From: Nissolia schottii
Taxonomy: Eukaryota > Streptophyta > Magnoliopsida > Fabales > Fabaceae
Direction of reading: 5' to 3'
Length of the DNA: 64,000 nt
Assembly: GCA_003254905.1 (NCBI GenBank)
Contig: QANU01008436.1
Location: 7,215 to 71,214 of the forward strand
In this document: positions 12,780 to 24,700 of the stretch, piece by piece
How the letters are laid out: every line of letters starts with the position of its first letter
Numbering within the stretch: the stretch's first letter is position 1
Made by a program: the position numbers and the translations under genes
The notes under the pieces: model-generated
Seen by the model: only the letters and a program-made list of their open reading frames with translations
The model's database searches: none
Told to the model about the DNA's origin: nothing

Positions 12780-14433
12780 ACCTACGACACCTGTCAAACA
12801 TGCGAAAAGCCTAGCTTCCTTATAAATAGATACGATGAGTGTAGTTAAAACTTGAATTTCACATTTGTAACATCACTCGCACATTCAAGTCACTATGATG
12901 GACTAGTAAACAGAGGAAATCAAGTAATTTCCCATTTCTTTTGCTTTTTTTTCTTTCAATCTTGTAGGATTAGTCTAGTTTTCTTTAAGTTCGTTGCATT
13001 TTATTTGTAATTGCAAGTTTTTGTATTCAATTTACATTAATCAAAGTTGTTCATTACTTCAATTTTTATTGAATACTTATTACTTTCGTGACCAATTCTA
13101 GGTTCTGAGTTCTTGTTCTCCCTAAAGTCACATTTCCAACAAACTTGTTCTTAGGCTAGAATTCACTCAACAAAGTTTTATTTTTCTGAATTGAGATTTT
13201 GAACCACATTTTATGGTTGAAGGTCGTTAATTTGTTGCTGACCAAAAATACTATAAAACAAATTGGCACAAGTTTTTTAAAGAATATTGTTGGAATCTCT
13301 TATATACTATTTGTCTCATTTTTATGCGTTTGCGTAGTGGTATATTGTTGTATCCGAAATATCTTCTTCCATAGATGCAGGTGCAAACAAAGGAGAAACT
13401 AACTCTATTTACCCTTCCTTGTTGACCCAGGTTACACAGGGAAGAGAGGAGAAAACTACTCCACCGACCCCCTCGGCAAGCAATGTGGCAAGTATGTCGA
13501 TGATAATGCCACAATATGGCTTGGCTCCACGGTACATGCCTCTGGGCTACATACCTTGAATGGTGAATTAGGGCTAGAGTATCGCCAATCCCTATCTATG
13601 TATGTACCAAAACCCTTTTTACACCCATGTGGTAGAGACCAATTTACCAACATCATCTTTTGGAGGACCAATCACGCCTAACATGGTATCGATCCAAAAC
13701 ATGGGTAACTATGGGGTGATAGTGGACACCATCTTTCCAAAAATGTCTAGGGCCATGCCTATAAATACAATGACCAACACAATAGAGTCTTTAGCAACCT
13801 GTAGGCATCAAGTGCTAGAGGATTACCATGAGTTGGCCAATATGATGGCCCATTAGATGGCTACAGTAATCAATCCCCTAAGCAAAAATAACAACCATAG
13901 AATCGAGCAACTCGCAAGGTAAGTTAACAGAATTGCAACAATGATTGATGTGGATGAGCCTCAAGATCCTTGTGGTCAGCGAGAAAATCCCATACCCCTA
14001 GATGAAGCAATCCCAAATGATGACGTTCATTTGGTCAGTCGTGGTCAAAATTCTGATGAAGTGCTCAACTGAGTACAACAAAATAACTTATGGGTGCCAT
14101 CAAAACATTAATGGACGGTTGAGCAAGTACTTAACTACTTTGGATTCAATGTTGGCGACGCTAATCAACTTTTCTTTGAGTCAACCTTTCTAGAATATAT
14201 CCACCAAGTAGAAATGCCTAGGGGATGGAAAATCGTAAGGCATTAACCAAGTTTATAAAACATATCGCTAAGTATATCCTAGATATTGGAGAAATTGCAA
14301 CCAACAAATGTTTGAAAATGCGGTATTTTCCCTATTCTCTTACTAAGAACGCCTTCACATGGTTCTCAAAACTTTGACCTAATTCAAATTACACTTAGAT
14401 TCAATTAGAGAAGGGTTTCCATGAACAATTCTT
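12780..14433 (+). mobile_element. Decayed 5' part of a Ty3/gypsy retrotransposon with gag
   Basis: A TATAAATAG box at about 12821 and a leader are followed by a weak primer-site-like ATTGGCACAAG (about 13260). Then come gag-like pieces in several frames. At 14316-14375 the text reads KMRYFPYSLTKNAFTWFSKL, which matches the gag core of plant gypsy elements (family knowledge). Frames are broken by many stops (13602-13856, then 13855 onward). Sequence stops matching at about 14434, where an LTR-like TGTCATGACCC begins. There is no pol and no intact protein. Confidence 0.6.
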
Positions 14434-15110
14434 GTCATGACCCAAAAGTCGAGATCGACATGCAAGGGACTAGTTCCCTTGTAAAAGCCTCTAAACATGC
14501 TAAAACATGAACATGCATAAAAATATAACTAATTCAATTGTATTTTATAAACTTATTTTCTATATAACATGGGATATTATAACTGTAATAACTATTTAAC
14601 TAAGATGCATAATTGAAATGATATTAAACTTTTCTAAGCGTAACGTCTGAAGACCGGCCATGATCCACTAGAGCAACTACTAACTAATAAACTAAGACAC
14701 TGAACACTCCACTTTGAAGCAAAGCTCACTACTAACTTGGATATTGGTACTGCTACTGCACTAGAGGATAAACTCCATGGACATCAACCTAACTGAAATA
14801 AATAGATGAGGGGTGAGTTCATTACTTAGTGAATAGGTAACACGATACCACACCATATAACATAATTGAGCATAGATACTCACATATATTAATAATTAAT
14901 AATAAAATAATAATTGAATGATACTTGTACATATATAGAATACTATACACAACTGAGGGCGCAATAAGATAATTAGAAGCACTGCAACAAATGACTAAAC
15001 AAACACTGGCACACACTAAAGGTAATCACACCGCTACTGAGTTTGTTGGTCTATGCATTAGGTCTTACGGTGTATCTGCACAACCTTCCTAGCTGAATGA
15101 CAGTGTCACG
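14434..15110. mobile_element. LTR-like remnant
   Basis: It begins TGTCATGACCC, a tip seen in legume gypsy LTRs (family knowledge), exactly where the gag remnant stops. It contains no coding frame. The right boundary, before the LINE sequence that starts by about 15150, is uncertain. Confidence 0.35.
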
Positions 15111-15149
15111 TAGATCATCGGTAACTGAACTGAGATTCCACGTAGGCTA

Positions 15150-17690
15150 TTATACTGAATCTGTCCTCCTCCTCATGAGAGGTCGAGGAGAGACTAGTTC
15201 TCTACCCTTAATCTTCCCCATATCCTTGGCACCACTCACCATTCTGTTGAAGGATTTGGCATTTGATGGTGACCCATTGACCAATATACATATTGACGTC
15301 ATGCTAACACACTGCATTATCCAAGACCTCCACTTAGAGCCAAACCCCATTCTCACCAAAGTTTCCTCTAAAAAGCTCTGTCTCATTGTGTCAAAGGCCT
15401 TCTAAAAGTCAAGGTTTAATAGATATGATTTCTTCTTAGCTTTGCAAAGTCACCAAATAGCCTCATTTGCAATTATAGCACCATCCAATATCTGTATATC
15501 AGAATTAAATGTGATTGATCCTCTCACACCAAGATCGACATCATCCCCTCAACCTATTCACCAAAATTTTGGCAATAGTTTTATATAGAAAAGCCACCAT
15601 ACTTATGGGCCACAAGTCCTTAATATCCACTACTCCTTCAAACTTAGGGGCCAACGCAACCCATGCAGTATTGATTTCACAAGAAACGAGCCTGTCTCAA
15701 AGAATTTCATTACCAGCCTCCTGACACCCTGCACAACGTCCTCCCTGATGGTTTTATATGGCTTAGAGAAGGGGGGTTGAATCTAAGCAAATACTTTTTC
15801 AAAAATCAAATTTTCTTTTGATCAGAAAAGTTATCTCCTAAAAACTTAGGAGATATCTCCTTATTTTCAGGGAGACAAGTTTTCTAAAATATGAAATAAA
15901 CCCTTTTCAAAAACAAAAACAGAGTTTTTTTCAAAAGATTAGAAGAGCAAAAAGTGAAGGGAAGAAAAATGAACACACAAGATTTATACTGGTTCGATTC
16001 CCAAGTGTTAGGAATCTATGTCCAGTTCTTCAAACACTCCAAAGCTTTTCTTTTACAAATCTTCCAAATACAAACACCAATAACACCTTCCAAAAACATC
16101 ACAGAATTCCAAAAAAAAAACCTTTCAAACACAAAGAAACTTAAAACAAGAACTCTCTCTTGACTAACACTCGTTTGCTTTTAAAACTCTCAAATAAACC
16201 AAGTTTTTTTCACCAAAAAATGGAACAAGAAATCACAGATCAGCAGGTAGAAAACTAATTCAGAATAGGAGATATTTGAGAGGAAGGAACAAGTGAGGAA
16301 GTGTTTCAATGGTGGGTTGTTTTCTCTCTTTTTCTACATGATGAATGATCAGGAACTTTTCATTTATACTTGACTACGAACTTAGACCGTTGCAGATTCT
16401 TCATGCTCAGTGCTTAATGTTATGTCCTTCATTCATGTCATTTTTTCCTTCTTCTCTGATTCTTGCTTGATACGGTTTTGCTTTCCCTTTTTGTTTCCAT
16501 GAAATCAGCTCTTCCTCTTATTTCTTTCCTGTCTCCAAATTTTCTATTGACACCCTTTAATGGAGGCATTTCATCACTTTTTCCATCTTTCTTTATTTTC
16601 TTCTTTTTCCTCCATTTTATTTTCTGACCGTTGCAGCATCTCCGTCTTTCTTTTCTTGCTTCCTTTAATTTCTTTCTTTCCCAAGCTGTTTTGATAGCTT
16701 CCTTTTAATTTCCTTTTGAAAAGTAATTTCCCTAAGTAGCTTTATTGCAGCAGCGTGGGAGATTAGGACTTTGCTTCCTAAAGCTTCCTTTTATAGACTT
16801 GTCATTGTCATTTCTTTTCAATCTCTTTTCTTGTTTGACTTTTCTTTCTTTATTAAGCTTTCTTTTTCGTCCTTTATGCTGGTCAATTTGCTTTCCCAAA
16901 TTTTTGTCTTATTCTAGTTTTCCTTTTCACTCAACTTTGGGCTTTGTTTCTTTTTTTTAGTCTATTGGGCCGTGAGTCATGTGCATCTCTTCCTTATTTC
17001 CCTTTTTTTTTCAACCATAATTTGGGCCACAAATTTTTTGGCTTGGTCCATTACTATAGCTTGCTTCTATATGTGAGTTTTGTATATTTTGGCCTTAGCT
17101 TTTATTTTTACTGAGAACATTGAACACATGTTAAAAGGTTCACACAATGTTTGTCATCATATTTAATATTTACAAATTCTAATCAACACTCCCAAAATTG
17201 CTTAATAAAACTCATATTATACACGTGGTACCCCAGAGCCTTTGATGAACCACAAGGCTGCACTGCTTCCTTGATCTCATACATAATTGGCATCCTATCC
17301 AAATATGACACATGTAGACTGTCGATGCTAGGTGAAAAAAAATGTGGGGGACGTTCGTTGGATTCTTGATCAATCGACCACCGACCCTTATCTAATCGAT
17401 CTGTTAGTTTCTTCCTCCTCCTATCCACTGCCATAGCATGGAAGTACTTGGTGTTCCTATCCCCCCAATTTACAATGCTTCTCCCTAGACATCTAACGCC
17501 AGTACAAATCCTTCCTCTACCACAATTTTCAAATATGCACGGCACCTTCAATGATTCCCTTGCAGCCACCAACTCCTCACACAACAATTTTCAGCCTTGT
17601 CTCTCATTTGGAGCATAAACCACAAAAATCCCACACAAAAAATTACTATTGCCCAACTCACTAATTATACAGATCCATCTGACATAATAA
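15150..17690 (-). pseudogene. LINE (L1-type) endonuclease/reverse transcriptase pseudogene, split by an inserted LTR
   Basis: Reading 17690 to 17194 on the minus strand gives a non-LTR retrotransposon ORF2: an endonuclease end (FVVYAPNE), then NWGDRNTKYFH and the linker leading to KQFW. After the insertion the same frame resumes at 15745 with EDVVQGVRR. It continues through DIKDLWPISMVAFLYKTIAK and LVNRLRG (reverse transcriptase), then ANEAIW, LLNLDF and LVRMGFGSKWRSWIM. Several stops and frameshifts break it, and it degrades after ILVNGSPSNA near 15220. The catalytic FADD box is not present. This is a 5'- and 3'-truncated dead copy. Confidence 0.85.
15746..17188. mobile_element. Solo LTR inserted in the LINE, 5-bp target duplication
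   Basis: The termini are TGATGG...CAACA. CTCCC is duplicated perfectly on both sides (15741-15745 and 17189-17193). Removing the insert and one CTCCC rejoins the LINE reading frame from FIKQFW directly into EDVVQG, which fixes the boundaries. The 1443-bp insert has no coding potential. It starts with a legume-LTR-like phrase 'GGCTTAGAGAAGGGGGGTTG', carries 'TTTATACTGGTTCGATTC', and is strikingly CT-rich (16400-16960). I see no internal pair of LTRs, hence solo LTR. Confidence 0.8.
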
Positions 17691-17699
17691 GTTTTTGTT

Positions 17700-18815
17700 T
17701 AACATTGTTTCAAAATATTAGTACATATACTCTACGTTATTTTATAATATTTTGTTTTTTCAAAAATTAGTTTAAATTCAACATTTTTGAAAATGCTTTT
17801 GAACCTAGTTATTCGTTATTTTTCTTCTATACATTAAAAGTATAATAATGTAATCATAAAGTAAATTACAGAAGTTTTTTATTAAATTTAAATATAAGGA
17901 TTTAATATTATTTTTCATTCAAAATTGATAATATAATAATTTAATTAAAGGAATCATTTTCGAATAAAATATATTTTATTTTCTATTTAAAATTTATTAA
18001 GATGAAATTTATTTAATTTTATTAATGGGAAAAAAATCTTATTTTATGAAATTAATATTTCATAAAAAAAAGTATAATGTTAGCAATTATTGAGAGAAAA
18101 GAAAAGTTGTTCTCCCATTAATAACACACATTTAATTACTATAATAGACATTATATTTACGTTTCTTGCGAAAAGACAATAGACATTTTTTTTGCTAAAT
18201 AAAGAGTGAACGTTACTAACGTTCTCTTAAAGGGGTGAATTTAACATTCCCTTACTTACTTATTTATTTATTTATATATGTGTGTTGGGGGGTCTCATTT
18301 TCAAAGAAAATTGTCCTATTTTTTGAATGATTGAATTGTTAGGGACTATGGTCCCATTCATGTCTCTATTCTATGAAAATAGAAATTCTTTATCTTGGTA
18401 GGAAGGGGAAAAAGGGCACAGGATAAAACCATAATTTCAAATGGAAATGGATTCTCTCATCTTGTTCTTTCATATGACAAGATCTTGTATGATCTTACAC
18501 TATTCAAATAATTGATGGTATGAGATCATACGTATCATTGTCATATAAAAAATTAACATGAGATGATCTGTTTTCATTTCAATCTTTGATTACATGGAGA
18601 TTGAATCACCATCCCCTTCTACCAATGTGGAGTTTGTTATTTTAGGCATTTAGGTATGAATTAGTTTTCATATTCATTAATCATATCTGCAATTCCATTC
18701 CATAATTAATGGCCCTCATACCTTTTCGGCCTATTCATGTTTCAATTCGGCAAAATTTGATTTCATGGACCAAACTTGGCATGTGGCATTTCATAGCTGA
18801 TGGGATAGTTCTTAC
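17700..18815. other. AT-rich intergenic sequence, nothing recognised
   Basis: No open frame with recognisable motifs, no RNA gene signature and no clear transposon ends. Confidence 0.6.
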
Positions 18816-19384
18816 CACTACTAAACAAAAGACATTTAACGGCAATAAATTTTATTTTACGGCAATAAAAATAGCAGCTAAAAACTTTAGCAATCATTAG
18901 TCTTTGTCCTGCCTGGTGTTGTTGTTAAAGAGTTTTAGCGGCCATTCAATATAGTGCGGGTAAAGACTTATTTAATTGCCACAAAAAAACCTAAGATAAT
19001 TAGCGGTCATTATTTATGACAATTTGTATTACCGCTAAAGTTAATATTAAAATCATCCAAATATCACTTTTACCAGCATTTACTATTGCCGATAAAACTT
19101 AAAATAATATTTTTTTTGCAATAATTATTATTGCTACCAATGGTACTCTTTTTCCAAAAAAAACATTAAAAAATGACATACAATTCAAATGAAAATACCA
19201 TGCAATTTAACATTAAACATTCAAATTCATTCTATTAAACATCCAAAAGATCTCTAATTTTTAAGAAGTATCAATAATCTTATCCAACCTCTATACAAAA
19301 CTTTCAAGTTTCAAGAGTTAGCATTGCTTTTGGTCAGTGGCTATAAAAAATACAAAACAAAACAAAAAAGGGAAACAAACATAC

Positions 19385-19467
19385 TGCAAGGCCAACAACT
19401 CCAAGTCCAAAGATGGCAACAGAGGAACCAGGTTTTGGTTTAGCAATATGGCCAGTGGCACCAAGAC
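19385..19467 (-). pseudogene. Captured exon of a class-P alcohol dehydrogenase
   Basis: An 83-bp segment reads LGATGHIAKPKPGSSVAIFG then LGVVGLA. This is the start of the NAD-binding domain of plant ADH with its GxGxxG nucleotide loop. It is bounded by a splice acceptor (TTTTGCATTGTAG) and a donor (GTATGT), and begins in the middle of a Gly codon, as I remember for the plant ADH exon of this size. No neighbouring ADH exon is present, so it cannot make an enzyme. It lies inside the CACTA element and is best read as transposon cargo. Confidence 0.85.
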
Positions 19468-19981
19468 CTACAATGCAAAAATGAAACCTGATGATACCCT
19501 CTATTATTAGAAAAAGGGAAACATACAAACGCACTCTGCAAGCTTCTCTCCATTCTATTTTGAAAATAATAGTTCCATTATGAATGGTTGCCAAGCGAAG
19601 AACTAGGACATTGCTTACACTAATCCACAGGTTCCATAGTTATCACATTGATCTATTGGTTCTGACCACAAATTCAAGGGAAACAACAAATTTCAAAATA
19701 ATAATAATCAGAGGCAGGAAAAGAACACCAAACATTTTGATGGACTATAGTAATGTTATTTGTACATGTAATAATAAACATTTTGATGGACATCATAGAA
19801 AGAGAAAAAACATTTGTTCGTCAGAATATGCAAATAACGTTACTCCAAGTAAACTTAATTTGGCCTAACTCTAGCACACACATGCCGAAATCAATATAAA
19901 ACTAAATTCTCTTCAGAACATCAAAACACGTCCTTAAACAAAATGAAGATCAATATCAAACGAAAAGAAGATGAAATGTAC

Positions 19982-20077
19982 CTTCTCCCTAAAAGACTTT
20001 ATGGCTGAAACCAAAAGTTTGTCTCCCTCTATTTTTCTCACTTTCTGTATCAATTGTTGCCGCGAAATCTTCTTCTC
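19982..20077 (-). pseudogene. Captured exon resembling the RST domain of SRO/RCD1-like proteins
   Basis: A 32-codon exon reads EKKISRQQLIQKVRKI then EGDKLLVSAIKSFREK. This pattern (K-I-S-R ... I ... V-R-x-I ... G-D-x-L-L ... I) is that of the C-terminal RST domain of RCD1/SRO inactive poly(ADP-ribose) polymerase-like proteins. Intact proteins use RST to bind transcription factors (family knowledge). The exon is preceded by a pyrimidine-rich acceptor ending CACAG and followed by GTACAT. No catalytic-fold exon is present. It is the second captured exon in the CACTA. Family call is from memory of the motif. Confidence 0.7.
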
Positions 20078-20593
20078 CTGTGAACACAGAAAGCTCAATA
20101 AACTAAAATCTAAATCATTAATCCATAGGAAGAACACGAAAAACAAGAATGATACTTTTGAACACAGAGACACCATAAAGCATAGATCGATGGTTAAATT
20201 GTAAACACACTGTTGAGTGTTTTTATTAAAATTCGAAACAATAGGAAATCATATGGTCAATCCATGACTTGCCAAATCCCGAAATGAAGTGAAGTGAATG
20301 ATGCCAAATCCAGAAGCACCAATTAAGCAACTAGATATGGAATGTGGCTTAATACAGGATCAGGATCCGGAAATAATAAATTGAATAACTTTTTTTTTTT
20401 GGAAAATGAATAAATAAAACCATTTTCTAAGTAGATGAACAAAATTAGCAATATTTCAGTTTGATCTTCCAGAAACAAGACAATGCCAAGTGCCAAGCTA
20501 GCGATTTTTGCTTCTCTCCCTCGATCTAAACGAAACCGACTAAAAAAGAAACCAGAAACCCTAAGATCAAAGAGCAAATGATGAGAGACTTAC

Positions 20594-20882
20594 GCCAGGG
20601 CACGCCGAGGGCTCCGAAATCGGATTCGAGGCCGTCGAAGCCGAAGACTCCGGCGCGCGAGATAGGATCGTACGACGAGATGCAGACGAAGCCGCGGGAG
20701 GTGAAGAAAAACGACGACGCGGCGAAGACGACGAGCAGCAGGAACACGGCGGCGCACGACAGTAGCGACGCGGCGGAAGTAGCGGCGTGACGGCGGAAGC
20801 GGTGTGGTGGCGGCGGTAGCAGCGTGGCGGTGGCAGAGAATGAGAGTGAGAGTGAGAGTGAGAGTGCAGGAGCTTGAGAGTG
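20594..20882 (-). pseudogene. Captured GC-rich first-exon-like fragment with a membrane anchor
   Basis: This frame is open for 96 codons and ends at a strong donor (TGGC|GTAAGT). It contains a basic stretch (HRFRRHAATS), a hydrophobic segment (AAVFLLLVVFAASSFFF), then FVCISSYDPISRAG and GLESDFGALGVPW. This looks like the N terminus of a type II membrane protein. It resembles, from memory, a conserved plant protein of unknown function, but I cannot name it. No ATG lies in frame before the upstream stop at 20883-20885. GC content is far above the surroundings, consistent with transfer from another locus. The (GAGTGA)n run at 20840-20870 is in its 5' part. Confidence 0.55.
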
Positions 20883-21080
20883 CTAATTGAATAGAGTGAG
20901 GTGTGTCTATTGTGATATTGAGATAAAAAATAAAAATAAAAATTAAAATTAGTGTTATTGAGATAACTAATAGGTGGCTTTAATTAATGACCACTAAATC
21001 TTAGTTTATAAAGGAGTATTAGCAGCAATAGCACATTAGCCACTAAATAATTGTCCGTAAAAGCTCTTTGTGACCTAGTG

Positions 21081-21746
21081 ACTCTTTAGTATATTTTGTA
21101 AACTTGCTGAAGTTTTTGGTTTGTCTTTTTTTTAAGTGCTCTTGTACAATACTTTGTTCTGTCAAATGTATTGGCTGCTTCATATTGTTTTATGTAAGTG
21201 ATCTTATCTCTGTAATTTGCATAAATAATTATTCTTTCAGCTAAATTAAAACGTATAAGAAATCATCTCCATTTGATTCTTTTGAAGTTATTGTCTTCGT
21301 TAGTGGATTCTCCATGATTGCAATGTTTGTTCATGAATGAAAGTAGAAGTTCCACACACCAAGGAAAGAGAATTGTTTGTGTTAACTTTGGGAAACAGTT
21401 GAAAGTTGGAAGCATTTTCATTGTTAGCAATGGCGATTTACAAAGAAGAAAGCAAGGGAGGCTTTAAAGTGGCCCTAAAACTTTCATTGTCTCTTCCAAG
21501 TTTAGTTTTTATACTATCATGGATTCAAGAATACAAACCGACAAATCTTAGTTAGGCCTAGCGCGAAAATCGTGAGTACAATTGTAAGAGACTCGAGTAA
21601 AAGGGACTTCACTTGCTGCAAATCAGCACAATTTTTCTTCTTCTTCTTCTTCCAAACCGTAGGTTATTTTAAGCTGGTTACTCCCTTCTTTCTCTTATTT
21701 ATATTATGTTGTTACCATTGCCAATTGATTGTTTTCTATCACAGGA
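21081..21746. other. 3' flank of the NPF7.3-like gene
   Basis: This is sequence downstream of the transporter stop codon, which is read on the minus strand. It contains a short CTT run at about 21638-21652 and no other gene. The transporter's 3' untranslated region must begin here, but I could not place a confident poly(A) signal. Confidence 0.5.
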
Positions 21747-24700
21747 TCAAACTTTGAAGCTTCTAGGATCATCATTGTTCTCGTCGAATTTCCCTTCCAG
21801 CTGTATACTCTTGAACCACTTTGCGCACACAATGTAGGCGATCAGGTCTATTGATGTCAACATAGCTAAGAGGAAGTAAAACCTGTCTAGGTGGCCTCTG
21901 TTCAGGTTTCCAGGGATCCACCCTGGCATGTGATCCTCGGTCGAGATCTTCATAACCATACTAACAAGTAAGCTACTCACATAGTTCCCTAGAGAGATTG
22001 ATGTCATGCAAAGGGCGCTTCCAAAGCTCTTTAATCCATCCGGCGTTTGAGCATTGAAGAACTCTAACTGTCCTACATACATAAAAACCTCAGAAGCTCC
22101 TATTAGTGCATACTGAGGAATTTGCCAGAAGATGCTTAGAGAGCTTGTGCCTTGTCTTGCATACTTAAGCCGATAGCATTCTACTATTCCGGCTGAAACC
22201 ATTGCCATCACGGCTATAACTAGCCCTATTCCCATTCTCTGGAGCTCGGTAAGTCCCTTAGAGCTTGTCTTCTTAAGCTTTCCCACGAGCGGATCGATCA
22301 ATCTGCGGTAGATAAAAATGAAGATGGCTACGCTAACAATATCGAAGCTAGACATGCTCGCCGGAGGTATCTTGAAGTGGGAAATAGTAGTCTTCATGGC
22401 AGCACCTTGCTCCACAAAAAGAGATGCCATTTGTGTGAAAACCACCGAGTATATGATGGTGCAAAGCCAAATCGGAAGAAGTCTTAGTATGCATTTCACT
22501 TCTTCAACTTGAGTTATAGGGCATAGACGCCAGGGGTTGTGTAGGCCTCCTTTCTGGTCCTCTAGATCTCTCGAAGATATAAACGCTGCCCTATCCAGAA
22601 AGCTACAATACATATGGCAAAATGCAAGCTGATCAATTTAGTTTCAAATCAATATAACAAGAATTGATTAGGAATATTATATTGAAAATCTATGTTGTCT
22701 AATCATGAGATGAAACTATTAGAAGAAATTTAGAGGTGAATGAGTTGAATACAAATATGGTCCATCATGACAAGATATTATGGCATCATCTGATCTATGT
22801 AGCTAACCCCACATAGTAAGACAATACTTAGTTGTTGTTCTTGTTGTTTTTGTATATTGAAAATTTGCGGTGTTTAATTTGCAATTCATGTCAAGGTGTA
22901 AGCATAATGATAAAAACATTACATGCAGCCTTAGAGCTATGAAGTATAAAGAATAATTTGCTTATGGGAAATATATTCAATATGTGTGATTTCAACAAAA
23001 GTAGCTTCCTACTACACACTTACTTGAACCCATGGGTGTGGAGAATCTTTCTGTTGCCATTGGTGGAAGATTCCTTTCCATCAGTGACATACAAGTCATC
23101 TCCATCCAATGTCATTTTAGCTCTCCACTTCCTTGATGCTGCAACAAGGACTTGGCAGAACCTGGAAAGAGGGTTTCCACATGGCTTAAAGTGTCTGTAT
23201 CTCGGCGTCCCAGCGAGAAACAAGATGAGAGCGGCAAAGGCAGAGCCTGCAGACATCCAGAAGCCAAAGGCCCACATTCCTTCATCTTCGAAGTATCCCA
23301 GGATGGTGTTTGAGAAGAGTGAACCGAGGTTCAAAGCCAGGTAGAAGTAGCTAAAGAAGGCCACCTTGGAGTAGCCTTCCTTTGAGTGCTCTTCATCGAA
23401 TTGGTCAGCCCCGAACGTGGCAATGTTGGGTTGGTACCCTCCATTCCCCAAGGCAATGAGATAGATTGAGAGGTAGAACATTCCCATCTCCATGCTTGAA
23501 TGTTTCCCACATAATAGTGACTCTTTTCCACAACCTTTAGGTCTGATCAAGAACAGGTATGATGACAGGGACAGGGATATTAGACCCTGTAATAACAAAA
23601 CCAGAAAAGATTCTTTTGTTACTCAAGGCTATTACTAGCTAGAAATCAACGATGAAGCATAAGGAATAAAAGAGAGTAAATAAGCCTTTGGCTCATGCAA
23701 TGGATAGAAAAGACAGAGACAATAAGATGGTAAAGACATATCTTCAGTGTCTCTCTTTTTTTGGAGATACAAAAACTAACTTAAAAATGTTTTAAAGCAA
23801 GGACAATTTTAGGAATTTTTGTTTCTGTCCCTTCTTTAAACATGTTTTTGCCCTCGATGCGTTTGCCTGCCCTATCCTAGGACAAGAATCAAATGCTATA
23901 GAAACGAGAGAATATTCACTTACCATTACAAAAATGACCTGAAAGATGGCACAAGTTTTGTACCTTCCCCAATAAGAATCACTGAGGAAAGCACCCACAA
24001 GGGAGAAGATGTAAACAGTGCCAGTCCATTTGCTCACACTGTTAGCAGCTTCAGCATTATTTTGCCCCACCACCCTTGTAAGGAACAGCACTAGGTTCAC
24101 TCCGATACCAAAGAATGCTAGAGTTGCCAAACCTTGGTTCACTGTTTGATGCAAATCAACAAAATACAGAACAAAAGCAGTGTCAGCGCCATGTTATTAG
24201 TATTCATAAATTTACCACCGTTATCCTATATGTACATACATACATAATAATATATACTTAGCAAGTACTTCATGATTAATTCAACTTTCAGTGATAGTAA
24301 TGCTTCTACAGGCGAAATAATACTTTGAATTTTCTCTTGAATTACGTACTCTTGTTAATTTGACAGTGGTTTTGAGGTCAGTACACAAGTTATTGTCGAA
24401 CCCAATTTGTGTTCTGAACATCACGGGATAAGAAGGGTGTTGCAGGAAAGAAGAGGTTTACATTATCCTCATTGGAGAATGCCTTCTATATTTTTAAAAT
24501 GAAAAACCAATTATAAATTAAAGTTGGAACACCATTTTCTTCCGTCGCTCTGAAAAATAAAAAATATCAATAACCATCTCTTTTAAAAATTCAAATTGAT
24601 AAATAAAGAAACATGAATGCCTTATATATCTTTTTACACATTTCTAAGTAATAGCTTCTTTTTTTTTGCTTATTGCGTGAATACATTTAGTTTAAAATGA

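Larger units (their letters stand above)
18816..21080. mobile_element. CACTA-type transposon carrying host exons (Pack-CACTA)
   Basis: The left end is CACTACTAAACAAAAG followed by ACATTTAACGGCAATA. The right end, reverse-complemented, is CACTAGGTCACAAAGAGC followed by TTTTACGGACAAT. These are CACTA tips with matching subterminal text. Subterminal motifs (ACGGCAATAAA, TTTAGCGGCCATT, GTGGCTAATGTG) recur at both ends, as expected for CACTA elements (family knowledge). No TNP-type transposase is seen, so it is non-autonomous. Flanking trinucleotides (TAC and ACT) do not match, so a 3-bp target duplication is not shown. Three exon-like host fragments lie inside, all on the minus strand. Confidence 0.75.

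Noticed and set aside
15990..16010. GGTTCGATTCCC, which resembles a tRNA B box
   Set aside because: It lies inside the solo LTR, with no A box at the right distance and no cloverleaf.
20578..20790. Plus-strand 70-codon frame rich in Lys, Ala and Ser
   Set aside because: It is the antisense shadow of the captured membrane-anchor exon, which has better protein character and a splice donor.
18813..21083. A 3-bp target duplication for the CACTA element
   Set aside because: The flanking triplets TAC and ACT do not match, so the duplication is not claimed.
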